A DNA stretch of 64,000 nucleotides, taken from VRUE01 sp963732225 (GTDB lineage: Bacteria; Actinomycetota; Thermoleophilia; Solirubrobacterales; 70-9). The number at the start of each line of letters is the position of its first letter. Within the stretch, counting starts at the first letter, position 1. Both the position numbers and the translations under genes were made by a program. Of the stretch, positions 17,973 through 25,770 are shown piece by piece. Below the pieces are notes generated by a model. It searched no databases. It saw only the letters and a program-made list of their open reading frames with translations, and was not told the origin of the DNA. The DNA lies in assembly GCA_963732225.1 (NCBI GenBank), contig CAVSYR010000005.1:620001-684000 (forward strand), written 5' to 3'.

Positions 17973-18779
17973 ATGCCACTCTTCATGGATCGCCACGATC
18001 TTCCGGATGCAACGGCTGCCGATATCGCAAGCGCTCATCTGCGCGATCTCGAAGTGCAAGAGAGGTTTGGAGTGCGCTTCGTCACCTACTGGTTCGAAGA
18101 GGAGGCCGGCAGCGCATTTTGCCTCGTCGAGAGTCCCGACAAGGAGTCCGTCGAGGCAGCCCACAGCGCCTCGCACGGGATGCTTCCGCTGAACGTGGTC
18201 GAGGTCGACGAGGCGAGCATTCGAGGGTTCTTCGGAAGGCTCAATACTCACCCTCCAGGCGAGCCCTATGTAGAGAGCGCCTTCCGAGCGATCCTCTTCA
18301 CCGACATGGTTGACTCCACTCGTCTCACCCAACAGTTGGGCGATCGCGAGGCCATGCAGCTAGTTCACCAACACGACTCGATAGTGCGCTCTGGCCTGGC
18401 GCAGTTCGGCGGCAGCGAAATCAAGCACACTGGTGATGGGATCATGGCCGCGTTCGACGCGGCGTCCCGAGCGGTCGGTGCGGGGGTGCAAATCCAGCGG
18501 GCGCTTGAAGAGCTCAATGCCGCTGGGCAGTCGGGACTACGGGTGCGCATCGGGGTGGCCGCGGGAGAGCCGATAACTGAACAAGACGATCTCTTCGGAG
18601 CAACTGTGCAACAGGCCGCGCGGCTGTGTGCATGCGCCCAGCCAGATTGCATCGTCGTCTCATCCGGGGTGCACGACCTCTGCCGCGGAAAGGGAATCCG
18701 GTTCTCCGACGCTGGGCCCCTAGTTGCGAAGGGCTTCGACGAGCCAATCGGGCACTTTGAGGTCGACTGGCGCGATTGA
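17973..18779 (+). CDS. DUF4242 domain fused to class III nucleotide cyclase
   Basis: Residues 1-90 are a DUF4242 domain (MPLFMDRHDLP, VTYWFEEEAGSAFCLVESPDKESVEAAH, NVVEVDE). Residues 105-268 are a class III adenylate/guanylate cyclase homology domain: AILFTDMVDSTRLTQQLGDREA carries the first metal-binding Asp, HTGDGIMAAFDAASRAVGAGVQIQRAL the second, and IGVAAGEPITEQDDLFGATVQQAARLCACA the nucleotide and transition-state residues. It has no membrane segment. It is 23 bp after the flavoprotein gene and probably in its operon. The fusion suggests a soluble cyclase gated by metal or a small ligand. Confidence 0.8.
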   Translation: MPLFMDRHDLPDATAADIASAHLRDLEVQERFGVRFVTYWFEEEAGSAFCLVESPDKESVEAAHSASHGMLPLNVVEVDEASIRGFFGRLNTHPPGEPYVESAFRAILFTDMVDSTRLTQQLGDREAMQLVHQHDSIVRSGLAQFGGSEIKHTGDGIMAAFDAASRAVGAGVQIQRALEELNAAGQSGLRVRIGVAAGEPITEQDDLFGATVQQAARLCACAQPDCIVVSSGVHDLCRGKGIRFSDAGPLVAKGFDEPIGHFEVDWRD

Positions 18780-18818
18780 CCTCACGGATGAGGACCAGCG
18801 GCGGCGGCCCTTCGCGCG

Positions 18819-18954
18819 AACCCCGATTCGCTCGCAGGCTCCACCGCCGTGATCCAGGCCGGTGGGCTCCAAGCGCAACGCCGAGGTGATCAAGGCCCGC
18901 GACGACACGGGCGTGACGATGGTCTTAGCGAAGCACCGGCATTTCCGGCACTGA
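18819..18954 (+). pseudogene. purH: 3' remnant of purH (IMP cyclohydrolase/AICAR transformylase)
   Basis: Two frames together encode a recognisable PurH C-terminus: STAVIQAGG, then after a one-base shift GSKRNAEVIKARDDTG and GVTMVLAKHRHFRH followed by TGA. Intact PurH ends with the same layout (AVIQPGGS, a D/E-rich EVI helix, AMVFT, RHFRH). Everything upstream of about 45 codons is missing, so this is a decayed fragment left by a rearrangement. The working purH must lie elsewhere. Confidence 0.7.
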
Positions 18955-19174
18955 GCCGGGTCCGCATTTCGCCTGAAAATCGGGCGTTTTGCAGCACATC
19001 GCGTGCGTCTGCGACCGCTAGCGTCGCCAATGCCGCGTCAGCGGCGACGCCCCGGCCGCCGGACGCGGGCCCCGCCATCACGAAGCGGGGGCTGGCGGGT
19101 TCGACTCCCCGCCCGGGGCGCTAGGATAAAGACACGTGATGGCGGGGTCTCTCGTTCGACGGAACCCCTCGCTT

Positions 19175-19206
19175 CGCAATCGGCCCGCTCTTGCGGGCCG
19201 ATTGCG
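19175..19206. terminator. Strong hairpin, 14-bp perfect stem
   Basis: CGCAATCGGCCCGC and its exact complement are separated by a 4-base loop (TCTT). The downstream bases (TTCT) give only a weak U-tract. It could be a Rho-independent-type terminator in either direction, or a relic from a lost gene, because no intact gene ends here. Confidence 0.55.
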
Positions 19207-19324
19207 TTCTAAGCCTCCAGTCGCTTCACCTCTGTGCGCGATGACGAGGCAGTTGAGCAAATGCACCCGGACTTCATCTCCACGTGGATTGGAGAACGGG
19301 ACGAATAGCCCGTCCACCCACCCC

Positions 19325-19371
19325 AGCCATACCGCTACGGGGATTCGAACCCCGGTTTCCGGACTGAGAAT
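19325..19371 (-). repeat. Partial copy of tRNA-Glu (3' 42 bases plus flank), att-like
   Basis: These 47 bases are identical to 30789-30835, which hold the 3' part of the intact tRNA-Glu gene (acceptor 3' strand, T-arm, variable loop, anticodon loop and part of its stem) and 5 bases beyond its end. Orientation is the same. To the right of the copy the sequence diverges from tRNA completely. A truncated tRNA 3' end in direct orientation downstream of the intact gene is what site-specific integration at a tRNA leaves behind. Confidence 0.75.
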
Positions 19372-19374
19372 AGG

Positions 19375-19397
19375 AAGTTTCCGAACTAGTACATCGG
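19375..19397. repeat. 23-bp dispersed repeat, copy 1
   Basis: AAGTTTCCGAACTAGTACAT plus CGG matches 26289-26311 at 22 of 23 positions, in direct orientation. It directly abuts the partial tRNA-Glu copy. Its AT-richer sequence contrasts with its surroundings. Confidence 0.5.
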
Positions 19398-19410
19398 CAA
19401 CCGCTCGAGA

Positions 19411-19760
19411 GAGAAGCGCGGCGTCAGGATCGAGACCTCCGGCGAGACGACGCTCGAGATCGGCTCGCGCGCTCCTGCTGCAGTTGAGCACAAACCTCGT
19501 GCACAACGCAATCGTCCACAACCTGCCCGAGGACGGCATCGTGTGGGTCTCGACCAGTGCTCGCGCCGACGTCGTGGAGCTCGCGGTCGAGAACACCGGC
19601 GAGACGCTCGCGCCCGAGATGGTTCCCACGCTCGCCGAGCCATTTCCTCGCGCCGCCTCGATAGCACGCTCCCCTGCGGCTCCGGCAAGCGCCGCACCGC
19701 TGGCGCCCCGCCCCCCTGCCGCCGAACCCGAGTCGAAGTCGGCACCCGGCAAGCCATCCA
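19411..19760 (+). pseudogene. Sensor histidine-kinase remnant with frameshift and deletion
   Basis: One frame gives KRGVRIETSGETTLEIGSRA. After a one-base shift near 19475 the next frame gives LLLQLSTNLVHNAIVHN (the N-box of a HATPase domain), then GIVWVSTSARADVVELAVENTGETL (start of the G1 region) and LAEPFPR (F-box). The glycine-rich G-loops that should follow are absent, and the frame continues as Ala/Pro-rich noise. The remnant has no N-terminal sensor or H-box. It is a dead gene beside the att-like tRNA copy. Confidence 0.65.
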
Positions 19761-19984
19761 AGCAGCGCCTGACGGCAGCGCCGCGGCCGCGTCCTGGCTC
19801 TGTACTCAATCCAAGAATTTCCACAGTGGTGGGGGTGCAGGTGGTTTGGCCCTCGCCAAATGGGTAGGAAAGTCAATCGGGTTGAGAAGAGGTTGACGGT
19901 TGCGTTGCACGGCTCTTTCTTGAGCTCAAGGGCTACGCAGGTCGGTTGCGGTTGCCGGGTGTGCCCCAATGAGAGGAGACGTAG

Positions 19985-20365
19985 ATGTCCACCGTTCTAA
20001 TCGTTGTCATCGTTGTCGTCGTCCTGGTTTTGGCCGCTGCCGCGGTCGCGATCGCCCGGCGCGCGAAAGAGCGGCGCCGAATCGAACGGGAGCGGTTGGC
20101 CGAACAGGCCGAGTCCCACCGCGACGAGGCGCAGACCCGGGCCGCCAAGGCGACCAGCCTCTCCGAGGAGGAGCAGGCCAAGCGGGCCGAGGCAGCAAAG
20201 GCGGCCGAGGTGGCCGAGGCGGCCGAGCGCATCGCCGAGGAGCACCGCGACCGCGCCGACCATTTGGCCGAGGAGTCGGAGGGGGTCGCCGCGCGCAGTG
20301 AGCGCGAGCGCGAGCGCGCCCGCCGCCACAGCCAGAAAGCCGATGAGATCGAGGAGAACCTATGA
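19985..20365 (+). CDS. Membrane-anchored coiled-coil protein
   Basis: The 126-residue product has one N-terminal helix (residues 3-24, TVLIVVIVVVVLVLAAAAVAIA), then about 95 residues of almost continuous charged helix rich in Glu, Arg, Ala and Gln (RRRIERERLAEQAESHRDEAQ, EEEQAKRAEAAKAAEVAEAAERIAEEHRDRADHLAEESEG) with heptad spacing. It should project a coiled coil into the cytoplasm. A GAGGAGA ribosome site precedes the ATG. A small membrane gene follows 31 bp downstream. Low-complexity composition makes homology claims unsafe; function unknown. Confidence 0.65.
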   Translation: MSTVLIVVIVVVVLVLAAAAVAIARRAKERRRIERERLAEQAESHRDEAQTRAAKATSLSEEEQAKRAEAAKAAEVAEAAERIAEEHRDRADHLAEESEGVAARSERERERARRHSQKADEIEENL

Positions 20366-20396
20366 GCCACCACCACCTCAGCCAAAAGGCCGACCG

Positions 20397-20639
20397 ATGC
20401 TGATCGCCGGCGTGGTCGCCCTCTGCATCCTGCTCGCGATCCTCGGCTTCCTGGTGCCGCGGCTCTCCAACCACGCTCGGCGAGGCGCCGACAAGGGCTT
20501 CTCGACCGGCGCCAGAGCGGGCTCGAAGGCCCCGGGACCAATCGGCCGCCTGCTGTCGAAATCGTTCGGAACCTCTCAGCGCGCCGCCGACAAGAGCCAT
20601 TCCGCCGGCAAGAAGGCGCGCTCCAAGTCGCCGCTATAG
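20397..20639 (+). CDS. Small membrane protein with basic tail
   Basis: The 80-residue protein begins with a single hydrophobic helix (MLIAGVVALCILLAILGFLVP) followed by a Ser/Gly/Lys/Arg-rich tail (SNHARRGADKGFSTGARAGSKAPG, KSHSAGKKARSKSPL). An AAAAGG ribosome-like site lies upstream. It is most likely co-transcribed with the coiled-coil gene before it. Nothing indicates a function. Confidence 0.55.
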   Translation: MLIAGVVALCILLAILGFLVPRLSNHARRGADKGFSTGARAGSKAPGPIGRLLSKSFGTSQRAADKSHSAGKKARSKSPL

Positions 20640-20765
20640 GCCCCGGTCGCGCCGAGGTCGAGCTCCCGTAGGTGCCTGTCAGGAGTTAGTTTCTCGTTCC
20701 TCGCGGGAAGCAGTCTCAAATGACCTTGACGTGCGCTCGACACCCAGACTGCGGAAACGGTCACC

Positions 20766-21863
20766 TTGGCTGAGAGGGGGGCGACGCCGCAGGTCCCGAA
20801 GGTGCGGCGCAAGGCGCTGGATGCGGTGCGGTCCTTGTTTACGCCGCTGCTGCCCGATGACTATCTGGAGCTGATCAACCCGCTCTGGTCGACCAAGGAG
20901 CTGCGGGGGCGGATCGAGCGCATCGACGAAGAGACCCACAACGCGGTGACGGTGCTGATCAGGCCCGGGTACGAGTGGCCCGGACACCGGCCAGGACAGT
21001 ACCTGCGGATCGGAGTGGTGGTGGATGGCGTGCATCACTGGCGCGCCTACTCGCTGACCTCTGAGCCGGGCCGGCCCGACGGTTGCATCAGCATCACCCC
21101 GAAGCTGGTCGACTCCGGCGTCGTCTCGCCGTACCTGACCCGCCGGGCCAGGCCCGGGGACCTCGTGCGCCTGGGCGGCGTGGAAGGGACCTTCGTGCTC
21201 CCCGATGAGGCGCCGGAGAAGCTGCTCTTCATCAGCGCCGGCAGCGGCATCACGCCGATCATGAGCATGGTCCGCGATCTGCACCGCCGCGACGCAATCA
21301 GCGATGTCGTCCACATCCACTCGGCGCGGACGGCCGATGACGTGATCTTCGCCGAACGGCTGCGGAAGATCGACGAATCGCACGAGGGGTTCGACCTTCA
21401 GCTGCACATGTCTAGCGAGCGAGGTCGAATTGCCCCGGCCCAGCTCGACTCCCTCTGCCCCGACTGGCGCGAGCGCCAGGCCTACGTCTCCGGCCCGGGG
21501 GCGATGCTCGACGCGATCTGCGAGCACTGGGAGCGCGAGGGGGACCTGCAGCTGCTCCACATGGAGCGCTTCCAACCGATCATCGGCGGCGACCCCGGCG
21601 AGGGGGCGGGCGGCACGATCCGCTTCCTGAAGAGCGAGATCCAGGCCGAGTGCGACGGCGGTCTGCCGATCCTGGCAGCCGGCGAGGAGGCCGGCGCCTC
21701 GCTTCCCTTCGGCTGCCGGATGGGCATCTGCCACACATGCGTCGGGCGACTCTGTTCGGGCGAGGTCCGCGACCTCCGCACGGGAGACGTCCACGGTGGC
21801 CCTGGTGAGATGATCCGCACCTGCGTCAACGCCCCCGAAGGGCCGATCGAGATCGCACTCTGA
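20766..21863 (+). CDS. Ferredoxin--NADP reductase partner of acyl desaturase (Rv3230c-like)
   Basis: This 365-residue flavo-iron-sulphur protein has an FAD domain (WPGHRPGQYLRIG, WRAYSLTSEPG), an NAD(P)H domain (LLFISAGSGITPIMSM, residues about 153-170), and a C-terminal plant-type 2Fe-2S domain with Cys ligands in LPFGCRMGICHTCVGRL and a distant Cys in IRTCV. It passes electrons from NADPH through FAD to the iron-sulphur cluster. The next gene, 17 bp downstream, is a membrane desaturase. The same pairing occurs in Mycobacterium tuberculosis (Rv3230c with DesA3/Rv3229c). The start is a TTG; a GTG about 14 codons further is also possible. Confidence 0.85.
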   Translation: MAERGATPQVPKVRRKALDAVRSLFTPLLPDDYLELINPLWSTKELRGRIERIDEETHNAVTVLIRPGYEWPGHRPGQYLRIGVVVDGVHHWRAYSLTSEPGRPDGCISITPKLVDSGVVSPYLTRRARPGDLVRLGGVEGTFVLPDEAPEKLLFISAGSGITPIMSMVRDLHRRDAISDVVHIHSARTADDVIFAERLRKIDESHEGFDLQLHMSSERGRIAPAQLDSLCPDWRERQAYVSGPGAMLDAICEHWEREGDLQLLHMERFQPIIGGDPGEGAGGTIRFLKSEIQAECDGGLPILAAGEEAGASLPFGCRMGICHTCVGRLCSGEVRDLRTGDVHGGPGEMIRTCVNAPEGPIEIAL

Positions 21864-21880
21864 CCCATGAAAGGCCCGCC

Positions 21881-23152
21881 ATGACCCCGACCGCGTCGAC
21901 TTCCCCCACCGACAAGCCGGAGAGCCCCCTCGAGCACCTCTCAGAGGAGCAGCTCGAGGCCCTTGCCGATGAGCTCGATGGGATCCGCGACCGTACGTTC
22001 GCCGACCTCGGCGACCGCGACCGGCGATACATCGAGAGCATGATCGAGATGCAGCGGCGCCTTGCCGTGATCGGCCGCGTGCTGCTGCTCGCGGCCCGCA
22101 ACGGGCCAGCTCGGGTCGCCGGCACAGCCTCGCTCTCGGCAGCGAAGATCCTCGAGAACATGGAGATCGGGCACAACGTCCTGCACGGCCAGTGGGACTG
22201 GATGAACGACCCCGACATCAACTCCACCACCTGGGACTGGGACACCGCCTCCACCGCCGAGGCCTGGAAGCACTCTCACAACTACGTCCACCACACCTAC
22301 ACCAACATCCGCGGCAAAGACAAGGACCTTGGCTACGAGATCATGCGGATCGATCCGCAGCAGCGTTGGAATCCGGTCTACCTGCTGCAGCCGGTCTATA
22401 ACCTCATCCTCGCCGCCTTCTTCGAGTGGGGCGTCGCCCTGCACGACCTCGACTTCGAGGCGATCCGCAAGGGCACCAAGTCCAAAGCACAGATCCAGCG
22501 GGAGCTGGAGGGCATACGCGCGAAGGCAAAGAGCCAGGTAGTCAAGGACTATGTCGCGTGGCCGCTGATCAGCGGCCTGGCCGCGGTCGCCGCCGACCTC
22601 GGCATCGAGCTCCTCAGATCATCCGGCGAGAACGGCCGCCCCCGTGGTCGCGAGGGGCTCGCGCCCAAGCTGATCCGCGCCCTGCGCGGTGGCGCGAAGA
22701 CCTATCGCAGGGCCGCCGCCGCCAACGCGACCGCCAACCTCGTCCGCAATGCCTGGTCCTACGCGATCATCTTCTGCGGCCACTTCCCCGACCAGACCTA
22801 CACCTTCAGCGCCGAGGAGGTCGTCGACGAGAACAGGGGCGCCTGGTATGTGCGGCAGATGGTCGGCGCCGCCAATATCGACGGCGGTCCCCTCTTCCAT
22901 GTCGCCAGCGGAAACCTCAGCTATCAGGTCGAGCACCACCTCTTCCCCGACCTGCCGAGCAGTCGCTATGCGGAGATCGCCCCGCAGGTCAAGGATGTCT
23001 GCGAACGCTATGGGCTCCCCTACAACAGCGGGCCGTTCTGGCAGCAGTTCGGCATGGTTCAGCGGACCATCCTGCGACTGGCCTTTCCCGGCGGAGAGCC
23101 GCGGCCGAAGCCGGGCCCCTACCGAGCGCCTGTCGCGGACCTGGACCCCTGA
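21881..23152 (+). CDS. Membrane acyl-CoA/fatty-acid desaturase (DesA3-like)
   Basis: The 423-residue protein carries the three histidine boxes of the di-iron membrane desaturases: GHNVLHGQWDW (about residue 97), HSHNYVHHTYTN (about 130) and YQVEHHLFPDLP (about 350). Hydrophobic segments between them would sit in the membrane. It introduces a double bond into long-chain acyl chains using electrons from the reductase encoded just upstream. A charged insertion (GTKSKAQIQRELEGIRAKAKSQ) separates boxes 2 and 3. Together the two genes should control membrane-lipid unsaturation. Confidence 0.85.
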   Translation: MTPTASTSPTDKPESPLEHLSEEQLEALADELDGIRDRTFADLGDRDRRYIESMIEMQRRLAVIGRVLLLAARNGPARVAGTASLSAAKILENMEIGHNVLHGQWDWMNDPDINSTTWDWDTASTAEAWKHSHNYVHHTYTNIRGKDKDLGYEIMRIDPQQRWNPVYLLQPVYNLILAAFFEWGVALHDLDFEAIRKGTKSKAQIQRELEGIRAKAKSQVVKDYVAWPLISGLAAVAADLGIELLRSSGENGRPRGREGLAPKLIRALRGGAKTYRRAAAANATANLVRNAWSYAIIFCGHFPDQTYTFSAEEVVDENRGAWYVRQMVGAANIDGGPLFHVASGNLSYQVEHHLFPDLPSSRYAEIAPQVKDVCERYGLPYNSGPFWQQFGMVQRTILRLAFPGGEPRPKPGPYRAPVADLDP

Positions 23153-23230
23153 GCGAGCCGAGACTTTTCGGACTGGAAACAAATACGTCCCGGAAGTGTT
23201 GTTGCATGTCTCGGTACGAGTCATCGCGCC

Positions 23231-24016
23231 ATGCGTGAACCCTCCCACCCCAGTCGCCGGCCTTCCGTCCTCGTTCCTCGACCTGCGCTCGAGAGTGTCA
23301 GGCTCACCCTCTCCGACGGCGCTGCGACCACCGTCCAGGTGGCACGCTTCGAGCAAGCCCGCTTCGATATCCGGGTCGTCGCGATTGAGCCCTGTTCCAC
23401 GGTGCTGCGCTGGTGTATCGAGAACGGCGCCGAACACGCGATCGTCGGCGGCTTCTACCTGCGACCCGGCGGCCCACCGCTTGGGGACCTGCGGATCGGT
23501 GGCAGCGTCCACCCGACCCGGCCCTTCGACCCGCCCTGGGGAGGGCGTCGGGCCTGCATCTACGCCGACCACGGCCAGGTCCAACTGGCTCCACGGCACG
23601 AACTGCCCCTCGAACCCGCGGGGGATTTGCTCCAGGCGGGACCGATGCTCGTCGCCGGCGGGCACTCGCTGATCCACAGCGGAGAGGACGCTGAGGGCTT
23701 CTCGGCAGGTTCGCGCCAGTTCGACTCCGACATCACCGCCGGCCGCTATCCCCGTGCCGCCCTCGGCCTCTCCGGTCGGGAGTTGATCGCAATCGCCAGC
23801 GAAGGCCGAGCCGACGACGAGGCGGGCCTGACGATGGCCGAGCTGGCGACGGCGATGGCCGATCTGGGGGCCACCGATGCGATCAACCTCGACGGCGGCG
23901 GCTCGGCTTCGCTCGTAATCGACGGCGCCCTCGTCAACACTCCCCGCGAGGAGCACGGCCGGGAACTCGTCGGCGGCCGCGAGGTCGCCACCGCCCTGCA
24001 TTTCGCCGCCCGCTAG
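23231..24016 (+). CDS. Phosphodiester glycosidase (NAGPA-like) family protein
   Basis: The 261-residue product matches the NAGPA/phosphodiester-glycosidase fold. Its end is diagnostic: AELATAMADLGATDAINLDGGGSASLVIDGALVN, with the conserved NLDGGGS loop. VARFEQARFDIRVVAIEP and HAIVGGFYLRPGG supply earlier strands. Bacterial members cleave glycan phosphodiesters or act on envelope sugars. No signal peptide is visible from the ATG chosen, so it may be cytosolic or use a non-classical route. It stands between the desaturase and a glycosyltransferase on the same strand. Confidence 0.7.
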   Translation: MREPSHPSRRPSVLVPRPALESVRLTLSDGAATTVQVARFEQARFDIRVVAIEPCSTVLRWCIENGAEHAIVGGFYLRPGGPPLGDLRIGGSVHPTRPFDPPWGGRRACIYADHGQVQLAPRHELPLEPAGDLLQAGPMLVAGGHSLIHSGEDAEGFSAGSRQFDSDITAGRYPRAALGLSGRELIAIASEGRADDEAGLTMAELATAMADLGATDAINLDGGGSASLVIDGALVNTPREEHGRELVGGREVATALHFAAR

Positions 24017-24059
24017 CTCGCGAGCAGGCATTTTGCATCACCCCGATAGCCTCGGTGCG

Positions 24060-25436
24060 ATGCCTACTCCGAACAAGATCTTGATGGGCATCTACTTTTA
24101 CCCCCGCGGTGGCTCCGCGCATGTCTGCAGAGCGACCGCACGGGAGTTCGAGCGAAACGACTTCGAGGTGACCGTCCTCTCCGGCTCCCGCTCCGACCTC
24201 GGCGAGCACGCGCTGGCAGGCAGCTTCTACTCCGGGCTCGACCTGCGGACGGTCGACTTCACGCCGGCGCTGCGCAGCCCCAACGCCCTGCGCTTCTCGG
24301 GACCGGCGGAAACGGCGCCGATGCACGGCTCCTATGAGGATCGCCCCGACGCAGAGGATCCGATCCTCGCCAGTCTCGACGACGACGCCTACGAGCTCCA
24401 GGTCGACACCTGGATGCGGGAGCTGCAATCCGCCGGCGCCGCCGAGGCCGACCTGCTCTACCTCCACCACCTGACGCCGCTCAACGAAGCTGCCGCTCGC
24501 GCCTTCCCTGAGATCCCGGTCTTCGGCCACATCCACGGGACCGAGCTCCTGATGCTCGAACGGATCATGGCGGGCGCTCCGCCCGAGTGGAGCCACGCAG
24601 AGATCTGGGCCGAGCGGATCTGCGACTGGGCGACGGCCTGCGAGCGGATCGTCGTCAGCAACCAGCAGGGCCTGAAGCGCGCCGCCGCGGCCCTCGATCT
24701 CGATCCCGAGCGCTTCGTCTGCGCCCCCAACGGTTTCGACCCGAACTTTGTCCCTTGCGAAATCGACCGCCGTGCCCATTGGCGCCGCCATCTGGTCGAG
24801 AGCCCGCAGGGATGGAGGCCTGGATCTCCGCCAGGCAGTGTTGGTTATGAGGAGTCCGACTTGGAGGCGCTGGGGGGAGCCGTGTTGCTCTACGTGGGCC
24901 GCTTCACTGAGGTCAAGCGCCTGTCGCTGCTGATCGAGGCCTTCGCGCGGGCCCGCCCCCGCTTTGGCGAACCCGCCGCACTGGTCTTGGTCGGTGGCCA
25001 CGCCGGCGAGTGGGAGGGCGAGCATCCGATCGACGCGATCGAGCGCCTCGGCTGTCCGGACGTCTTCCTCGCCGGCTGGCATTCTCACGACGATCTGCCG
25101 GACTTCCTGCGCGCCGGCGACCTTCTCGTTCACGCCTCGGTCCACGAGCAGTTCGGCCAGGTGCTGGTCGAGGCGATGGCCTGCGAGCTGCCGGTGATCG
25201 CGGTCGACCGCGGCGGCCCAGCGGAGATCGTCAACGACCCCGAGACCGGCTGGCTGGTTTCGCCCGACGATGTCGACGGCCTCGCGGAGGCAATGGTCGA
25301 GGCCGTCAACGACGGGGACGACCGGCGCCTCCGCGGCCGGCGAGCCCGCGGAGAAGTGGTCGACCGCTATGCGTGGCGGCAGATCGGCCTCGAGCTGACC
25401 GAGGCCGTGGACGAGTTCTCAAAGGTCTCCGGCTAG
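24060..25436 (+). CDS. GT4-type glycosyltransferase (GT-B fold)
   Basis: The 458-residue enzyme begins KILMGIYFYPRGGSAHVCRATARE, an acceptor-side GT-B opening. The donor-binding half has VLLYVGRFTEVKRLSLLIEAFARARP, VLVGGHAGEWEG, DVFLAGWHSHDDLPDFLRAGDLLVHASVHEQFGQVLVEAMACELPVIAVDRGG (the E-x7-E region) and AEIVNDPETGWLV. It transfers a sugar from a nucleotide donor to a glycan or lipid acceptor in the cytoplasm. The ATG at 24060 is preferred over an upstream TTG. The genes before it point to envelope-glycan metabolism. Confidence 0.8.
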   Translation: MPTPNKILMGIYFYPRGGSAHVCRATAREFERNDFEVTVLSGSRSDLGEHALAGSFYSGLDLRTVDFTPALRSPNALRFSGPAETAPMHGSYEDRPDAEDPILASLDDDAYELQVDTWMRELQSAGAAEADLLYLHHLTPLNEAAARAFPEIPVFGHIHGTELLMLERIMAGAPPEWSHAEIWAERICDWATACERIVVSNQQGLKRAAAALDLDPERFVCAPNGFDPNFVPCEIDRRAHWRRHLVESPQGWRPGSPPGSVGYEESDLEALGGAVLLYVGRFTEVKRLSLLIEAFARARPRFGEPAALVLVGGHAGEWEGEHPIDAIERLGCPDVFLAGWHSHDDLPDFLRAGDLLVHASVHEQFGQVLVEAMACELPVIAVDRGGPAEIVNDPETGWLVSPDDVDGLAEAMVEAVNDGDDRRLRGRRARGEVVDRYAWRQIGLELTEAVDEFSKVSG

Positions 25437-25533
25437 GAACCGGCCAAAATCGACGATTGAGGGACCGCAGGCTCGGCGAGGTCGATGAGGGCCGTCAGGG
25501 GGTCATTGGCAAGCATCGGCTACGGTCAGGGCA

Positions 25534-25722
25534 ATGGTCTTCGACTTCAGACACAAGAACGTCGAAGGCAAGTGGAAGTCCAGCGGGCACCGCAAGGGGC
25601 TTACACGCGATGCCGCCTTCGCATCGTTGGAGGAAATGAACGGTCACATGCCTGCGGGCAGATACATGTCTCGGCCGCGGGATGGCAAGACCAGGGACTG
25701 GGACCTGTTTACCCGGCCGTGA
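25534..25722 (+). CDS. Small hypothetical protein
   Basis: This 62-residue, basic and aromatic-rich frame (MVFDFRHKNVEGKWKSSGHRKG, ending DGKTRDWDLFTRP) starts with ATG about 100 bp after the glycosyltransferase. Codon composition is less GC-extreme than in its neighbours. The sequence has no membrane segment or recognised motif. It could be a real small gene or a chance frame. Confidence 0.35.
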   Translation: MVFDFRHKNVEGKWKSSGHRKGLTRDAAFASLEEMNGHMPAGRYMSRPRDGKTRDWDLFTRP

Positions 25723-25770
25723 GCGGTATCGGCCTGCTCGGTGGCCGGTTGGTTTGCCTACTCTGAACTG

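Larger units (their letters stand above)
18780..19984. other. 1.2-kb stretch with no intact gene (scar zone)
   Basis: No complete gene is credible here. The stretch holds a purH 3' remnant (18819-18954), a tRNA-like sequence (19049-19120), a strong hairpin (19175-19206), a partial tRNA-Glu copy (19325-19371), a short dispersed repeat (19375-19397) and a frameshifted histidine-kinase remnant (about 19411-19760). Long open frames across it on both strands contain peptides translated from tRNA sequence and should not be annotated. Confidence 0.7.

Noticed and set aside
19049..19120. Functional tRNA gene call
   Set aside because: The acceptor stem and T-loop look right, but T-stem mismatches, a poor D-arm and an imperfect anticodon stem argue against a working tRNA. 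I kept it only as an observation.
19136..19867. Long plus-strand frame covering the scar zone
   Set aside because: It contains the peptide IRTPVSGLRI, which is a translation of tRNA-Glu sequence, and it crosses a strong hairpin. Only the histidine-kinase relic inside has protein-like character, and that is frameshifted.
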